A program made the translations under genes and the position numbers. 6,719 nucleotides of DNA from Oscillospiraceae bacterium (GTDB lineage: Bacteria > Bacillota > Clostridia > Oscillospirales > Oscillospiraceae). Under the pieces are notes generated by a model, which saw nothing but the letters and a program-made list of their open reading frames with translations, made no database searches and was not told the DNA's origin. The DNA is taken from assembly GCA_902767395.1 (NCBI GenBank), contig CACXHI010000048.1, forward strand, positions 1-6,719, given 5' to 3'. Of this stretch, positions 4,955-6,719 are shown one piece after another; position 1 is the stretch's first letter, and each line of letters starts with the position of its first letter.

Positions 4955-6719
4955 TTGAAAATCACCGACGTATTTGGCTCCAACGTGTTCAGCGAGAGCG
5001 TCATGCGCCAGCGTCTGCCGGACGACGCCTATCGGGAGGTGCGCCATGTGCTGGAAAACGGCGGGCGCATCTCGCTCAAGACAGCCGACGTGGTTGCGAA
5101 AACGATGATGGACTGGGCGGTTGAGAAGGGAGCCACGCATTATACCCATTGGTTCCAGCCGTTGACGGGCATTACCGCCGAGAAGCACGACTCCTTCCTG
5201 ACCTATCCCCGGGAGGGCAAGACGATCCTGCGCCTGACCGGACGGCAGCTGATTATGGGTGAGCCGGACGCCTCATCCTTCCCCACGGGCGGCCTGCGCG
5301 CCACACATTATGCACGCGGCTACACCGCGTGGGATATTACCTCGCCTGCCTTCATCAAGGAGATGTCTGCCGGAAAAATTCTCTGCATTCCGACCATTTT
5401 TGTCTCCTATACCGGCGAGTCGCTGGACAACAAGACGCCGCTCCTGCACTCCATGGAGGCCATTTCCGAGCAGGCGCTTCGGATCGTCCGTCTCTTTGGC
5501 AACACCGCTGCCCGGAAAGCGACGCCCTCCGTCGGCCCGGAGCAGGAATACTTTATCGTGGACAAGGAGCGCTATTTGCTGCGGCGCGACCTGATCTATA
5601 CCGGGCGAACCCTCTTCGGCGCACCGGCGCCCAAGGGTCAGGAGCTGGAGGATCAGTATTTCGGCGTGATCCGCGAGCGGATTGGCGGCTTTATGCGGGA
5701 CTTGAATCTGGAGCTTTGGAAGCTTGGAATCCCAGCCACGACCCAGCACAACGAGGTTGCGCCGGCGCAGCATGAGTTGGCTTCGATCTATACCACCTGT
5801 AACGTCGCCGTGGATCAGAATCAGCTGACAATGGAAACCATGAAGCGGGTTGCCACCAGGCACGGGCTTGTTTGCTTGCTCCACGAAAAGCCCTTCGCCG
5901 GGGTCAACGGCTCGGGCAAGCACAACAACTGGTCAATTTCTACCGATACCGGAGAGAATCTGCTGGACCCCGGCGAGACGCCCAATGAGAATCTGCAATT
6001 CCTTTTGGTGCTCTCCTGCATTATGCAGGCGGTGGACGACCACGCCGATCTGCTTCGCAACGCCGCCGCAAACGTCGGCAACGATGAGCGCCTTGGCGCG
6101 GATGAAGCGCCTCCTGCGATTATCTCCATCTTCCTCGGCAGTCAGCTGGACGATCTGGTGGATCAGATTTGCGCCCACGGCTCTGCAGCGGCGAGCATTG
6201 CTGCGGGCTGGCTTGACGCGGGCGTGTCCACCCTGCCTGTGATTATGAAGGACGCAACGGACCGCAATCGAACCTCTCCCTTTGCCTTCACCGGCAACAA
6301 GTTTGAGTTCCGCGCGGTCGGCTCCAGCGACTCCATCGCAGGGATCAACACCGTGCTCAATACCATTGTGGCGGACGCCTTTGCGAAGGCTGCCGACGAG
6401 CTGGAGCAGGCGGCGGATTTTCAGACGGCGCTCAACGATTTAATTGCCCGCAATATGCGCAGCCATAAGAGAATCATTTTCAATGGCGACGGTTACAGTC
6501 AGGAATGGCTTGCCGAGGCTGAGCGGCGCGGCCTGCCGAACCTGCGGAATATGGTGGACGCCATTCCGGTGCTGAATCGGGAGGAAAACGTCGCTTTGTT
6601 TGAGAAGTATAAAATCTTCACGCGCTCCGAGCTGGAGTCCCGCACCGAGGTCTTGTATGAGACCTTCACCAAGATGAAGTCCATCGAGGCGCGCACGATG
6701 GTACACATGGCGGGAAAAC
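4955..6719 (+). CDS. glnN: Glutamine synthetase type III (3'-truncated)
   Basis: The enzyme makes glutamine from glutamate, ammonia and ATP in the cytoplasm, the main step of ammonium assimilation. The frame is open from TTG at 4955 to the window end: 588 residues of a family about 700 long, so roughly 110 C-terminal residues are missing. The N terminus (ITDVFGSNVF, VMRQRLP) and THWFQPLTGITAEKHDSF match type III enzymes, which supports the TTG start. Active-site motifs are intact: GPEQEYF (194-200), HNEVAPAQHE (265-274), FAGVNGSGKHNNWS (314-327) and NRTSPFAFTGNKFEFR (438-453). GRTLFGAPAPKGQE, shortly before HNEVAPAQHE, is also typical of type III. Type III forms differ from the shorter type I enzymes found in Bacillus. 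The gene is divergent from DUF421 with 128 bp between starts; no partner such as GOGAT or PII is visible. Codon use resembles its neighbours and I see no frameshift. Confidence 0.97.
   Translation, partial: MKITDVFGSNVFSESVMRQRLPDDAYREVRHVLENGGRISLKTADVVAKTMMDWAVEKGATHYTHWFQPLTGITAEKHDSFLTYPREGKTILRLTGRQLIMGEPDASSFPTGGLRATHYARGYTAWDITSPAFIKEMSAGKILCIPTIFVSYTGESLDNKTPLLHSMEAISEQALRIVRLFGNTAARKATPSVGPEQEYFIVDKERYLLRRDLIYTGRTLFGAPAPKGQELEDQYFGVIRERIGGFMRDLNLELWKLGIPATTQHNEVAPAQHELASIYTTCNVAVDQNQLTMETMKRVATRHGLVCLLHEKPFAGVNGSGKHNNWSISTDTGENLLDPGETPNENLQFLLVLSCIMQAVDDHADLLRNAAANVGNDERLGADEAPPAIISIFLGSQLDDLVDQICAHGSAAASIAAGWLDAGVSTLPVIMKDATDRNRTSPFAFTGNKFEFRAVGSSDSIAGINTVLNTIVADAFAKAADELEQAADFQTALNDLIARNMRSHKRIIFNGDGYSQEWLAEAERRGLPNLRNMVDAIPVLNREENVALFEKYKIFTRSELESRTEVLYETFTKMKSIEARTMVHMAGK

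Noticed and set aside
5273..5923. Minus-strand 216-codon frame inside the glutamine synthetase gene
   Set aside because: The plus strand encodes all type III glutamine synthetase motifs without interruption, so this is a shadow.

Overview
The window looks like chromosomal DNA from an anaerobic, spore-forming-lineage Firmicute, most likely a gut Oscillospirales/Clostridia member. The basis is the combination of SLH-anchored surface proteins with Cys-X2-Cys repeats, a DUF421-DUF4363 gene pair, a type III glutamine synthetase, strong AGGAGG-like ribosome binding sites, and a moderately GC-rich sequence with AT-rich promoters. No species-level assignment is possible from sequence reading alone.

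Layout. (1) Positions 1-1930 (+) hold the 3' part of a large secreted/surface protein gene: a beta-rich N-terminal module, a Cys-rich array in which two unit types alternate, and two SLH domains. (2) Positions 1931-2141 are non-coding and contain a 172-nt nested inverted-repeat element (1932-2103), followed by a strong sigma-A-type promoter (2143-2171). (3) Positions 2242-3705 (+) encode a complete second surface protein of related architecture: signal peptide, unknown N-terminal domain, Cys-rich repeats and three SLH domains. (4) A hairpin terminator at 3729-3768 separates this gene from a convergent minus-strand operon. (5) That operon is a DUF421 (YetF-like) membrane protein (4826-4152) translationally coupled through an ATGA overlap to a small DUF4363 protein (4155-3787). 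(6) A 128-bp divergent intergenic region carries a promoter for a type III glutamine synthetase gene (TTG start at 4955), which runs off the right end.

How the parts relate. The two SLH genes are tandem paralogs in architecture; both are expected to be exported and held on the cell-wall polymer by SLH domains while presenting Cys-rich repeats. The DUF421/DUF4363 pair is a membrane module of poorly known function. The glutamine synthetase is a nitrogen-assimilation housekeeping enzyme with no evident link to the rest. The features most worth following up are the nested inverted-repeat element after the first gene and the recently duplicated, possibly metal-binding C3H repeat array. I see no defence system, CRISPR array, tRNA, rRNA or intact insertion sequence.
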